This document shows, in pieces, positions 24,170-32,480 of a DNA stretch of 64,000 nt (position 1 is the first letter of the stretch; each line of letters begins with the position of its first letter). The DNA is from Actinomycetota bacterium. Lineage in GTDB: Bacteria > Actinomycetota > Actinomycetes > Actinomycetales > Microbacteriaceae. Where the stretch lies: positions 1 through 64,000 of the forward strand of contig JAIUPK010000003.1 of NCBI GenBank assembly GCA_020160915.1. The letters are read 5' to 3'. Below the pieces are notes generated by a model, which had not been told where the DNA came from, did not search any database, and saw only the letters and a list, made by a program, of their open reading frames with translations. The position numbers and the translations under genes were made by a program.

Positions 24170-24385
24170 ATGTCCGAGATTGAGAACATTCCGACGCCCG
24201 ACGATCCGGATGACGGCTTCGCCGCTGTCGTGTCATTGCGCCGACTCGCTGCGACTATCGAGCGCGCTAGCGTCGATCGGGCACTCGAGGCTGGCTGGAC
24301 GTGGGCCGACATCGGCCAAGCGCTCGGCATTTCAGCCCAGGCCGCCCATAAGCGGCTATCGCCCGGGCGCCGCACCCCCTCCTGA
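24170..24385 (+). CDS. Small helix-turn-helix protein next to a Clp-N protein
   Basis: 71 residues. The C-terminal half (ALEAGWTWADIGQALGISAQ) is a clear helix-turn-helix: TWADIGQALG / ISAQAAHKRL. There is no other domain. The 17-bp inverted repeat ends 1 bp before the ATG. The Clp-N gene follows 25 bp downstream. It is probably a repressor of its own operon; a regulatory link to protein quality control is suggested only by the neighbour. Confidence 0.78.
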   Translation: MSEIENIPTPDDPDDGFAAVVSLRRLAATIERASVDRALEAGWTWADIGQALGISAQAAHKRLSPGRRTPS

Positions 24386-24410
24386 AACCCGACACTCCCG
24401 AAAGGAACCC

Positions 24411-24899
24411 ATGCCCCTCCGCACCGCCCTCCAGGACACCCGACTGATCGCCGCCCTCCTCACCACCGCCGAGCAGGAAGCGCGCGCCCTCGGCGACGCC
24501 GAGCCCGGCGCCGAGCACCTGCTTCTCGCCGCGCTGCTCGTGAACGACCCGTCGGCGCGCGAAGCGCTCGCCACTCTCGCGCCGGTGGACGCCGCGGCCG
24601 TGCGCTCTGCTATCGTCGCCGTGCATTCGGCCTCCCTTGCCGATCTCGGCGTCGCCGCCCCCCAGCTCGACCCCGGCCTGCCGCCCGCCTCCGGCGCCTA
24701 CCGGAGCGAGGTCTCGGCGCAGGAGGTGTTCCAGCGCGCTCGGATCCTCTCGCGCCGCTCGCGCAGCGGCCTGCGCAGCGCCCACGTGCTGCGGGCCGCC
24801 GCCGAGCGCGAACGCGGAACCGTTGCCCGGCTTCTGGCGTCCCTCGCCTTGGAGCGGGACGCCGTGCTGGCCGCCGCAGCCGCGGCGGTGCCCGACTGA
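24411..24899 (+). CDS. Stand-alone Clp N-terminal-domain protein
   Basis: 162 residues resembling the duplicated Clp-N (Clp R) domain of ClpC/ClpA: ALGDAEPGAEHLLLAALLVND is the first repeat and SRRSRSGLRSAHVLRAAAER the second. No AAA+ ATPase module is present, so it may act as a substrate adaptor or a competitor of ClpC, as proposed for ClpC-N-like proteins; this is inference. ATG 24411 is preceded by AAAGGAA. It follows the HTH gene and probably shares its mRNA. Confidence 0.8.
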   Translation: MPLRTALQDTRLIAALLTTAEQEARALGDAEPGAEHLLLAALLVNDPSAREALATLAPVDAAAVRSAIVAVHSASLADLGVAAPQLDPGLPPASGAYRSEVSAQEVFQRARILSRRSRSGLRSAHVLRAAAERERGTVARLLASLALERDAVLAAAAAAVPD

Positions 24900-25065
24900 G
24901 GGCCGCGATCCTCGGCACGGCGACGGCCGCCGTGATGATGCTGCTCAGCGGGTCACGCCGGACCGCTGGACGGCGATTGTCATCACCTGAAATTCCACGG
25001 AATCCGCGGTGCGGCCGATCGGCAAGGGATTGATCGACGCCTGGGGCCGGGGCCTTGCGCATTTC

Positions 25066-25087
25066 ATCTGTCCACAGATAGTCTGTG
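25066..25087. promoter_or_regulatory. Overlapping palindromes upstream of the SRPBCC-MarR pair
   Basis: ATCTGTCCACAGAT (25066-25079) and CACAGATAGTCTGTG (25073-25087) are both exact dyads sharing the central half-site ACAGAT. They lie 29-50 bp before the ATG at 25116, which has a GAGAGGAA ribosome binding site. This is a good candidate operator for the MarR regulator encoded second in the pair. The rest of the interval 24900-25115 shows nothing else recognisable. Confidence 0.55.
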
Positions 25088-25115
25088 CGTAGATTATTTA
25101 CCGAGAGGAACCCCC

Positions 25116-25538
25116 ATGTGGACCACCGCCGTCACCGCCGACACCGACCTACCCCGGGCAGCCGTCTGGGCCGCCCTGGAGGCACTCCATCGCGGAGAGC
25201 TGAGCTATCCGGGTGCCGACGTGTTCGAACTGCACGGACCGTTCGCCGTGGGCACCGAGCTCGACGTGACGCCCGAGGGCCAGGACACCTTCCGCTCGGT
25301 CATCGTCGAGCTCGTACCGGGCGAACGGTACGCCGACCGTACCGAGTATGAGGGGCTCAGCCTCCTCTTCCGTCACACGCTCGTTGACGCCCCCACGGGC
25401 ACCCGTGTCACCCACGAACTCGAGATCGACGGGGCGGGAGCCGACGAGGTCGGTCCCGAACTCGGCCCGCAGATCAGCGGCGACTTCGGCGCGGCGCTCG
25501 AGGCGCTGTTCCGCGAGGCGGCGAGAATGACCGCGTGA
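25116..25538 (+). CDS. SRPBCC-family protein
   Basis: 140 residues with a START/polyketide-cyclase-like fold: an N-terminal strand VTADTDLPRAAVWAALEAL, a central sheet (DVFELHGPFAVGTELDVTPE, RYADRTEYEGLSLLFRHTLV) and a long C-terminal helix ISGDFGAALEALFREAARM. Such proteins bind small hydrophobic ligands. It overlaps the MarR gene by 4 nt (GTGA), so the two are co-translated and functionally linked. Confidence 0.82.
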   Translation: MWTTAVTADTDLPRAAVWAALEALHRGELSYPGADVFELHGPFAVGTELDVTPEGQDTFRSVIVELVPGERYADRTEYEGLSLLFRHTLVDAPTGTRVTHELEIDGAGADEVGPELGPQISGDFGAALEALFREAARMTA

Positions 25539-25996
25539 CACGCTTCGAGAACGGCCCCGGCGAGAGCCCCGGCTTCCTGCTGTGGCACACGACCATGCGC
25601 TGGCAGCGGTCCATGGCGGCAGCGCTGCACCCGCTCGGGCTCACCCATGTGCAGTTCGTGCTGCTCGCGAGCGCCTGGTGGATGTCCGCCGGGGCTCCCC
25701 CGAACCAGGTGCGGCTGGCGGCCCAGGCGGGCACCGACATCAAGATGACGTCCGAGGTGATCGCCCGGCTGGAGGCGAAGGGGCTCGTCACCCGTGAACC
25801 CGATCCGGCGGATGCGCGCGCCAAGATCGTCACCGTCACCGATGCCGGGGCAGAACTCGCGCAGCGCGCGATCGCCGTCGTCGAACACGCCGACGCCGAG
25901 TTCTTCGGCCGGGCGGACACCGCAGCGGTGGTCACGGTGCTGCGAACGCTCGGCGATGCCGAGCAGATGCCCGCGCCCGGACCGCGCGGCAGTTGA
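25535..25996 (+). CDS. MarR-family transcriptional regulator
   Basis: 153 residues with the winged-helix core PPNQVRLAAQAGTDIKMTSE, VIARLEAKGLVTREPDPADA and the wing RAKIVTVTDAG, flanked by dimerisation helices. GTG start inside the SRPBCC stop. It likely regulates this two-gene operon through the palindromes at 25066-25087. It converges with tsf across a strong hairpin. Confidence 0.9.
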   Translation: MTRFENGPGESPGFLLWHTTMRWQRSMAAALHPLGLTHVQFVLLASAWWMSAGAPPNQVRLAAQAGTDIKMTSEVIARLEAKGLVTREPDPADARAKIVTVTDAGAELAQRAIAVVEHADAEFFGRADTAAVVTVLRTLGDAEQMPAPGPRGS

Positions 25997-26032
25997 CTCG
26001 CGCAACCTGAGCCGCGGCATCCCGAACGCGAC

Positions 26033-26066
26033 AACGCCCCGCCGGTCTCGCGACCTGCGGGGCGTT
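26033..26066. terminator. Bidirectional hairpin terminator between marR and tsf
   Basis: Perfect 10-bp stem AACGCCCCGC / GCGGGGCGTT with a 14-nt loop, placed 37 bp after the MarR stop and 19 bp beyond the tsf stop. GC-rich without a long U-tract, as is common in actinobacteria. Confidence 0.8.
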
Positions 26067-26084
26067 GCTGGTGAAGCTGGGAGC

Positions 26085-26912
26085 CTAGGCGCCGACCTTG
26101 AAGCGGGCGAAGCCCGTGACCTTCAGTCCGGCATCCGACAGGACCTTGCCCACGGAGACCTTGTTGTCCTTGGCGTAGTCCTGGTCGAGCAGGGCGACCT
26201 GCTTGAAGAACGCGGCCACGCGACCCTCGACGATCTTCGGGAGGGCGGCCTCGGGCTTGCCCTCGCCACGGCTGATCTCCTCGACGATGCGACGCTCGTT
26301 CTCGACCGTCTCGGCAGGAACCTCGTCGCGCGTCAGGTACTGCGGGTCGGCGAACGAGATGTGCTGAGCAACCGAGCGGATGGTCTCGGCGTCGTCACCC
26401 TCGAACGCAACCACGACACCGACCTGCGGAGGCAGGTCCTTGCTGGTGCGGTGCAGGTAGACGGCGAACTTGTTGCCGGGGATGCGCGCGAGGCGACGCA
26501 GTTCGATCTTCTCGCCGAGGATCGCGGCCTCGTCGGAGATGAGCGACTCGACCGTGCCGTTGCCGGCCTTGGCGGCGAGCGCGGCATCCACAGTCTCGGC
26601 GCCCGAGTCGGCGAGAGCCTGGAGCACGGCGTTGCCGAGCGCGATGAACTTGTCGCTCTTGGCCACGAAGTCGGTCTCGCAGGCGAGCTCGATCAGCGTG
26701 GTCGCGGTCGCGGACTCGACAGCGGCGACAAGGCCCTCACTGGTCGAGCGGTCGCTGCGCTTGGCGTTGGACTTGGCACCCTTGAGACGCAGGATCTCGG
26801 TGGCCTTCTCGAGGTCACCACCCGCCTCAACGAGGGCGTTCTTGCTGTCGACCATGCCGGTGCCGAGGCGCTCGCGCAGGGTCTTGAGGTCTTCGAGGCT
26901 GAAATCTGCCAC
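26085..26912 (-). CDS. tsf: Elongation factor Ts
   Basis: Guanine nucleotide exchange factor for EF-Tu. The 275 residues are full length: LKTLRERLGTGMVDSKNALV with the EF-Tu contact region, then ELACETDFVAKSDKFIALGN, and a C-terminal LLDQDYAKDNKVSVGKVL. GTG start. It is 29 bp downstream of rpsB, the universal rpsB-tsf pair. Confidence 0.98.
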   Translation of the reverse strand: MADFSLEDLKTLRERLGTGMVDSKNALVEAGGDLEKATEILRLKGAKSNAKRSDRSTSEGLVAAVESATATTLIELACETDFVAKSDKFIALGNAVLQALADSGAETVDAALAAKAGNGTVESLISDEAAILGEKIELRRLARIPGNKFAVYLHRTSKDLPPQVGVVVAFEGDDAETIRSVAQHISFADPQYLTRDEVPAETVENERRIVEEISRGEGKPEAALPKIVEGRVAAFFKQVALLDQDYAKDNKVSVGKVLSDAGLKVTGFARFKVGA

Positions 26913-26941
26913 GGTGTGGGTCCTAACTGGGTTGGAGTGAA

Positions 26942-27976
26942 CTACTTGGCAGCGGGCTTCTTGGCCGCGGGCTTCTTCTCGTCGGCAGTGGCCTCGGCCT
27001 CGATCTTGGCCTCGGTCGCCTCGTCAGACTCGACGTGGTGCTCGGGAACGACGGTCGCGTCGGCGGCGGCCTCGTGCTCGGCGACGAGCGCGTCGGCGTC
27101 GTTCTCCTCGACGGGAACCTCGGCGGCGATGACCTCGGCGACAGCCGCGGCATCCGGCGTACCGGAGATCTCACCGTCGACGGCCTCGATCTTCTCGGCC
27201 TCCGAGACGGGGGTCTCCGACGCCTGGAGAAGCTCGGCTTCCCACGCGGCCAGGGGCTCGACCTCGGCGCCCTCCTCGGGCTTCTGGTGACGCTGGATCA
27301 GACCCTCGGCGGCGGCGTCGGCGATGATGCGGGTGAGCAGGCCCACCGAGCGGATCGCGTCGTCGTTTCCCGGAATCGGGTACTGAACCTCATCGGGGTC
27401 GCAGTTGGAGTCCAGGATCGCGATGACCGGGATGCCCAGCTTGTGCGCCTCGTCGATGGCGAGGTGCTCCTTCTTGGTGTCGACAACCCAGATGGCGCTC
27501 GGGGTCTTCGTGAGGTTGCGGATACCACCGAGCGACTTGTGCAGCTTGTCGAGCTCGCGCTTCTTGATGAGCAGTTCCTTCTTGGTGAAGCCGCTCTTGG
27601 CGCTGTCCTCGAAGTCGAGCTCCTCGAGCTCCTTCATGCGCGCGAGGCGCTTGGACACGGTGGTGAAGTTGGTGAGCAGTCCACCGAGCCAGCGCTGGTT
27701 GACGTAGGGCTGGCCGACGCGGGTCGCCTGCTCGGAGATGGTGTTCTGGGCCTGCTTCTTGGTGCCCACGAAGAGGATGGTGCCGCCGTGTGCGACGGTC
27801 TCCTTGACGTAGTCGTAGGTCTTGTCGATGTAGGCCAGCGACTGCTGCAGGTCGATGATGTGGCTGCCCGAGCGCTCGGTCAGAATGAAGCGCTTCATCT
27901 TCGGGTTCCAGCGACGGGTCTGGTGTCCGAAGTGGACGCCGCTGTCGAGCAGCTGGCGGATTGTTACTACGGCCAT
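26942..27976 (-). CDS. rpsB: 30S ribosomal protein S2 with acidic/basic C-terminal tail
   Basis: 344 residues. Residues 1 to about 260 are a standard S2 core: [20 protein letters not shown], then [16 protein letters not shown] and [20 protein letters not shown]. The last 80-85 residues are a low-complexity Ala/Glu/Val-rich tail closing with a Lys/Ala/Pro-repeat end ([11 protein letters not shown]). I start it at ATG 27976, preceded by GAAGGAG, and not at an in-frame ATG seven codons upstream. The leader contains hairpins described separately. Confidence 0.97.
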   Translation of the reverse strand: MAVVTIRQLLDSGVHFGHQTRRWNPKMKRFILTERSGSHIIDLQQSLAYIDKTYDYVKETVAHGGTILFVGTKKQAQNTISEQATRVGQPYVNQRWLGGLLTNFTTVSKRLARMKELEELDFEDSAKSGFTKKELLIKKRELDKLHKSLGGIRNLTKTPSAIWVVDTKKEHLAIDEAHKLGIPVIAILDSNCDPDEVQYPIPGNDDAIRSVGLLTRIIADAAAEGLIQRHQKPEEGAEVEPLAAWEAELLQASETPVSEAEKIEAVDGEISGTPDAAAVAEVIAAEVPVEENDADALVAEHEAAADATVVPEHHVESDEATEAKIEAEATADEKKPAAKKPAAK

Positions 27977-28082
27977 GGCCGTGCTCCTTCTCGGCACACG
28001 CGTGTTTTCACAGCGGCGCGCCTGTTCTCAGTTGTTCTCCGCGACCGGTCGGCCGCGAACCTGGTGTCCGCGCACACGTCCA

Positions 28083-28182
28083 CCCCGGTTTCCCGGGGAC
28101 TGATGGGGTGTGGGCCACGCTCTGCTGAGCGGCGCTCCCAAAAGGAGCTGTAGACACGCGTAGTCACCCCGGTTGCCCGGAG
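28083..28182 (-). promoter_or_regulatory. rpsB leader with two GNRA-capped hairpins
   Basis: The 315-bp gap 27977-28291 holds no gene. On the minus strand (the rpsB mRNA) two stems of 6 bp share the sequence pattern CYCCGG-GNAA-CCGGGG: one at 28182-28167 (loop GCAA) and one at 28098-28083 (loop GAAA), both GNRA tetraloops, 84 nt apart. A third hairpin, GCTCC-N5-GGAGC, lies at 28134-28148 between them. S2 is known to autoregulate rpsB-tsf in some bacteria, so this may be an S2-binding leader; that is inference. The remaining sequence up to 28291 must include the divergent promoter of the M23 gene, which I cannot place. Confidence 0.5.
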
Positions 28183-28291
28183 TGCTTCGAAAATAGTACC
28201 ACCGCTCCCCCTCGGGCGGCACTCACGGCCGGTTCTCCCCCGATGCCGCGCGCTAGCAGGTCGCGGCAGCGCCCGCACCGATGATCGGTGG

Positions 28292-28775
28292 ATGCTCCGC
28301 GCCCTCGTCCTGGCCACCGTGCTGCTCCTGGCGCCGCCGTCCCTCCACGGTCTGTCCGCCGCGGCCGAGGCCGGCTCATGGCGCTGGCCCGTCGACCCAC
28401 CTCGTTCGATCGCCCGGGTATATCTCGCCCCCGCCACCCCGTACTCGACGGGACACCGGGGAGTCGACATCCGGGCGCCCGAGGGCACCCTCTACGCCCC
28501 GGCCGACGGGGTCGTGCACTTCGCGGGAACCGTGGTCGACCGTCCGGTGCTCTCGATACGTCACGGCGAGGGTGTCATCTCGAGTTACGAGCCGGTGGCC
28601 GCCACCGTCGCCCAGGGTGACCCGGTCGTGCGCGGGCAGGTGATCGGGCGCATCCTGCCGGGACACTGCGCCGAGACATGCGTGCACGTGGGCGTGCGGG
28701 TCAACGGCGACTACGTGTCACCGTTGGCGTGGTTCGGAGGCATCCCCGCGTCGGTGTTGCTGCCGACCCGGGTAA
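28292..28775 (+). CDS. Secreted M23-family peptidase; normal stop apparently lost
   Basis: A signal peptide (LRALVLATVLLLAPPSLHGL) precedes a compact LytM/M23 domain: STGHRGVDIRAPEGT carries the HxxxD zinc ligands, and CVHVGVRVNGDYVSPLAW corresponds to the HxH region, with Cys in place of the first His as in many short actinobacterial members. Homology ends at VLLPTR (about residue 160). Directly after it the sequence is CCCGGGTAA; the frame reads CGG GTA and misses TAA by one base, so the frame formally stays open to 29671, antisense to the MMPL gene. A one-G insertion in the G-run 28770-28772, real or a sequencing error, would explain this. Coordinates given cover the credible part. The position just before rpsB is conserved (M. 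tuberculosis Rv2891-like). Confidence 0.7.
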
Positions 28776-28828
28776 GCGCCGGTGCCGCTGCGCGCGGGAG
28801 GTCGGAGCTGCCGCAGACCCCGCGCCGG

Positions 28829-30904
28829 TCAGCTGCCGGAGCCGGTGGTGCGCACCTCCGCGGCAACGGTCATCGGGCGACCCGGCCACCAGAACTTCTC
28901 GCCGGTGATGAACGCGAGCGACGGCACGATCACCGTGCGCACCAGGAGGGTGTCGAGCAGCACACCGATGCAGACAATGATTCCGATCTGTGTGAGCGTG
29001 ATCAGCGGCAGCACTCCGAGCACGGCGAACACCGCGGCGAGCAGGATGCCCGCGCTCGTGATCACGCCACCGGTCGACGACAGGGCGCGAATCATGCCGG
29101 TACGGGTGCCGAACTCACGCGTCTCCTCCCGGGCGCGCGTGACGAGGAAGATGTTGTAGTCCACGCCGAGCGCCACGAGGAAGAGGAAGCTGAACAGCAC
29201 CACGTTGGTGTCGATCGCGGGGAAGCCGAAGACCGACTGGAACAGCAGCCAGCTGGCGCCGAGGCTCGCAAAGAACGAGGCCACGACTGTCGCGAGCAGC
29301 AGCACGGGAGCCACGAGCGCCCGCAGGAGCAGCACGAGAACCAGGAACACGAGCGCGAGAATCAGCGGGATGACCAGATCCTGGTCGGCGGTCTGGGCGC
29401 GCGTCACGTCAAGACTCTGGGCGTCGAGTCCGCCGACGATGGCGTCGGCACCGTCGATGTCGTGCATGGCGGTGCGGAGGGCCTCGATGGCGGCGAAGGA
29501 CTCGGGGGTCTCGGCCGCGGCATCCAGAACCACATTGACCTGGGTGATCGTGCCGTTCGTCTCGCCGACGGTGGCGGAGTCGACGCCGTCGACAGTCTCG
29601 GCGACCGAGGCGACCTTGTCGGCGTAGTCCGCGTTCGTGATGACCGCGGCGGGCGAGCCACTGCCTGCTGAGAACGCGTCGGCGATGATGTTCTGGCCGA
29701 CGACTGCCTCGGGCACCGAGGTGAAGCGCTCGGTCTGCGAGAGACCGACCTTGATCTGCGTGGTGCCGAGGGCGAGCGAGCCGAGGATGACGGCACCGAC
29801 GATCGCGACGACCACGGGCTTCTTCGACACGAGCACACCCAGGCGGTGCCACACGCCGCGGTCCATGCTGCCCTCGCTGCCGAAGCGCGGAACATAGGGC
29901 CAGAACAGTCCGCGTCCGAACAGCACGAGCGCGGCCGGCAGCACGAAGAGGGCGAAGAGCATCGCGATCACGACGCCGGTCGCACAGGCGATGCCGAGGG
30001 CACGGTTGCCCTCCAGCTGGGCGAAGACGAGGGTGAGCAGGGCGAGCGTGACGGTGCTGCCGCTCGCGATGATCGCGGGGCCGGCCCCGCGCAGGGCGCG
30101 GGCCATCGCGTCGCGACGATCCTCGTGCAGGCGCAACTCGTCCCGATAGCGGGCGATCAGCAACAGGGCATAGTTGGTGCCGGCGCCGAAGACGAGCACC
30201 GACAGGATGCCCGTTACCGAGGCATCCAGGGTGATGCCAGCGAGCGCGGCGACCCGGGTCGCGGCGATGCTCGCGAGGCCGTCGGCGGTTCCCACGACGA
30301 CCAGCGGCACCAGCCAGAGCCACGGGCTGCGGTAGGTGATGAGCAGCAGAACCGCAACGACGATCACTGTCGTCAGCAACAGCGTGAAATCAGCACCCTT
30401 GAAGACGGCGGCAACGTCGACGGCGAAGCCCTCGGCACCAGTGAGCAGAGCGGTCAGCCCGCTCGGAAGGTCTGCGTTGGCGGTGGTGCGAAGCTCCTCG
30501 GCGCGGTCGGCTTGCGCCGCAACATCCTCGATGATCTCCAGCGGCACGACGACCAGGGCTGCAGTGCCGTCGTCGGAGACCGTGGGCGGCGGCACGAAGT
30601 CGTCCTTCGAGAGCCCCGCCAGGTCGGATGCCGCTGCGGTGACCGCCTCGATGTCGGCATCGGTCAGCTTCGCGCCGTCGCGACTGAAGACGAGAAGGGC
30701 GCTGGTCGAATCCGCGCTCGGCAGGTCTTCCTGGGCCGCGGCGACTCGTGCCGACTCGGCGGACGCTGGCAGACCGATGCCCGGTGACGTGTCGCTTGTC
30801 GCACCCGAGCCGACGGCGAAGACAGCCCCGGCAGCGAGGAGGAATGTCACGAGCACGATCCATGACGTGCGACGACCGGTGATGAAGGAGGTGAGGCGGT
30901 GCAT
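28829..30904 (-). CDS. MMPL/RND-family transporter
   Basis: 691-residue inner-membrane exporter. A first transmembrane helix (RTSWIVLVTFLLAAGAVFAV) is followed by an extracellular porter domain (about 35-170), six helices, a second porter domain (about 400-520) and five to six more helices. The motif TNYALLLIARYRDE (Asp/Tyr region of helix 4) and its counterpart VDYNIFLVTRAREE are typical of actinobacterial YdfJ/MMPL proteins. Divergent from a MarR regulator, suggesting drug- or lipid-inducible export. Substrate unknown. Confidence 0.92.
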   Translation of the reverse strand: MHRLTSFITGRRTSWIVLVTFLLAAGAVFAVGSGATSDTSPGIGLPASAESARVAAAQEDLPSADSTSALLVFSRDGAKLTDADIEAVTAAASDLAGLSKDDFVPPPTVSDDGTAALVVVPLEIIEDVAAQADRAEELRTTANADLPSGLTALLTGAEGFAVDVAAVFKGADFTLLLTTVIVVAVLLLITYRSPWLWLVPLVVVGTADGLASIAATRVAALAGITLDASVTGILSVLVFGAGTNYALLLIARYRDELRLHEDRRDAMARALRGAGPAIIASGSTVTLALLTLVFAQLEGNRALGIACATGVVIAMLFALFVLPAALVLFGRGLFWPYVPRFGSEGSMDRGVWHRLGVLVSKKPVVVAIVGAVILGSLALGTTQIKVGLSQTERFTSVPEAVVGQNIIADAFSAGSGSPAAVITNADYADKVASVAETVDGVDSATVGETNGTITQVNVVLDAAAETPESFAAIEALRTAMHDIDGADAIVGGLDAQSLDVTRAQTADQDLVIPLILALVFLVLVLLLRALVAPVLLLATVVASFFASLGASWLLFQSVFGFPAIDTNVVLFSFLFLVALGVDYNIFLVTRAREETREFGTRTGMIRALSSTGGVITSAGILLAAVFAVLGVLPLITLTQIGIIVCIGVLLDTLLVRTVIVPSLAFITGEKFWWPGRPMTVAAEVRTTGSGS

Positions 30905-30918
30905 GACTCTCTAACTTC

Positions 30919-30940
30919 TCTAGTAGCTAACTAATCTAGG
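30919..30940. promoter_or_regulatory. MarR-type operator between MMPL and marR genes
   Basis: The 59-bp divergent interval contains TAGTAGCTAACTA (30921-30933), an imperfect palindrome around AGCT, nested between two CTAG tetramers (30920 and 30936 regions). Such TA-rich dyads are typical MarR sites. It overlaps where both promoters must lie, so the regulator probably represses both genes. Confidence 0.55.
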
Positions 30941-30963
30941 AACATAGCGGTAAAGTGGCAGTC

Positions 30964-31425
30964 ATGACAACCGAGCGGCCCGGACAGCGGATGACGGCCC
31001 GCGCGCCGACAGCGCTGCTGCGGGACATCCTCGACGTCACGGGCGAATTCGAGGCGCACGTCGGGCGCGAACTCGACGTCAACCCCACGGACCTGCAGGC
31101 CATGGAGCACCTGATCTCCAGCGGTCCGCTCTCGCCCACGGAGCTCGCGCGGCGCCTCGGAATCAGCACCGCGGCGGTGACGGCAGTGGTCGATCGCCTG
31201 GTCGCTGTCGACCATGTGAGCCGGGCGAAGCATCCCACCGATCGTCGCGGTGTGCTCGTCGTGCCGGCCCCCAATTCGGTCGCGAAAGCAATGAGCACCC
31301 TTATGCCGATGATCATGGGCATCGACCAGGTGCTCGATGACTTCAGTGCGGCCGAGCAGGCGACCATCGCCGCGTACCTCGAGCGTGTTCTCGAGGTCTA
31401 CCGCGCTCAGCTGCCGTCCGACTGA
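30964..31425 (+). CDS. MarR-family transcriptional regulator
   Basis: 153 residues. The winged helix reads SPTELARRLGISTAAVTAVV, DRLVAVDHVSRAKHPTDRRG and the wing VLVVPAPNS; flanking helices form the dimer interface. I start at ATG 30964; a GTG three codons upstream (30955) is also possible. Divergent from the MMPL exporter, which it probably controls. It converges with xerC with a 20-bp gap. Confidence 0.9.
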   Translation: MTTERPGQRMTARAPTALLRDILDVTGEFEAHVGRELDVNPTDLQAMEHLISSGPLSPTELARRLGISTAAVTAVVDRLVAVDHVSRAKHPTDRRGVLVVPAPNSVAKAMSTLMPMIMGIDQVLDDFSAAEQATIAAYLERVLEVYRAQLPSD

Positions 31426-31445
31426 CGCAGCGGCCGCGGCCCGAC

Positions 31446-32342
31446 TCAGGCGCGCGGATGCGCCGTGCGGTAGCTCTCGCGCAGTCGCTCCGTCGAGACA
31501 TGGGTGTAGAGCTGGGTGGTCGCGAGGCTCGCATGGCCGAGCATCTCCTGCACTCCGCGCAGGTCGGCGCCCCCGTCGAGCAGGTGGGTCGCCGCGGTGT
31601 GCCGCAGCGTATGCGGACCCGACGGACCCGAGCCCGGCACCGTGTCGAGCAGTTTCGACACCAGTTCGTACACGGTGCGGCTCGTCAGGCGCTGCCCCTT
31701 CGCGCCCGCGAAGAAGGCGGTCGGATGCTCGGCAAGAGCATCGCGCACCCGCAACCACTCCCCCAAAGCGTGCTTCGCCGGCACCCCGAATGGCACAACC
31801 CGTTCCTTCGAGCCCTTGCCCAGCACGCGGACCGTCAGGCGTCCCAGATCCACGTCGCCGAGGCTCAGCCCCGTCAGTTCGCTGACGCGCAGGGCCGAGG
31901 CGTAGAGCAACTCGATGATCGCGCGATCCCGGATCGCGACGGGATCACCGGTGTCGGCGCGTTCGGCGACCCGGTCGAGGATGCCGCCGATCTGCTCGCG
32001 CGTGAGCACCCGCGGCAGGTGGTGGTCGCTCTTGGGCGCCCTCAGGCGGGTGGCGGCATCCGTTGGGGATGCCTTCGTGCGAACGAGCCAGGCGGTGAAG
32101 CTGCGGGCGGCTGCGGCGCGGCGCGCCAGACTCGACTTGGCGAGACCCGCTTGCGACGAGCGCCACAGCCAGTCCCGCAGCAGTTCGAGGTCGAGATCCT
32201 GCGACTCGGCGGCCCCGCGCTCGGCAGCGAAGTCGACCAGCTGTGACAGGTCGCTGCGGTAGGAGCGCACCGTGTGCGGGCTGAATCCGCGGTCGGCCGC
32301 GAGGTAGCTCGCGAAGTCGTCGGCGGCGCGGGTGAGGTCCAC
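31446..32342 (-). CDS. xerC: Tyrosine recombinase XerC
   Basis: Resolves chromosome dimers at dif with XerD. 298 residues: SAM-like N-terminal domain (FASYLAADRGFSPHTVRSYR) and catalytic domain with the Arg in SALRVSELTG, Lys in GKGSKERVVPF, HTLRHTAATH (His-x-x-Arg), LGHASLATTQLYTHVS (His and nucleophile Tyr). The location downstream of dprA is the usual chromosomal one for XerC, so I do not read it as a phage integrase. Confidence 0.95.
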   Translation of the reverse strand: MDLTRAADDFASYLAADRGFSPHTVRSYRSDLSQLVDFAAERGAAESQDLDLELLRDWLWRSSQAGLAKSSLARRAAAARSFTAWLVRTKASPTDAATRLRAPKSDHHLPRVLTREQIGGILDRVAERADTGDPVAIRDRAIIELLYASALRVSELTGLSLGDVDLGRLTVRVLGKGSKERVVPFGVPAKHALGEWLRVRDALAEHPTAFFAGAKGQRLTSRTVYELVSKLLDTVPGSGPSGPHTLRHTAATHLLDGGADLRGVQEMLGHASLATTQLYTHVSTERLRESYRTAHPRA

Positions 32343-32480
32343 GTGACCATGGTGCCCCGTGGGGGCGGCGCTGGATGCTACGGCGACGCGTGTCTCGCGA
32401 TCCGCCGGGTCATCCCCGCCTCATCTCCGGCATCACCACCCGCCGGATCGGCGCCACCATCCCCTGCCCTATCGGCCCCG

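Noticed and set aside
28776-29671. C-terminal 300 residues of the M23 frame as a real domain
   Set aside because: It is the exact antisense of MMPL, Glu/His/Arg-rich with no domain; best explained by a lost stop.
31446-32342. Phage integrase marking an integrated element
   Set aside because: Sequence and chromosomal position fit housekeeping XerC; no phage genes or att repeats around it.
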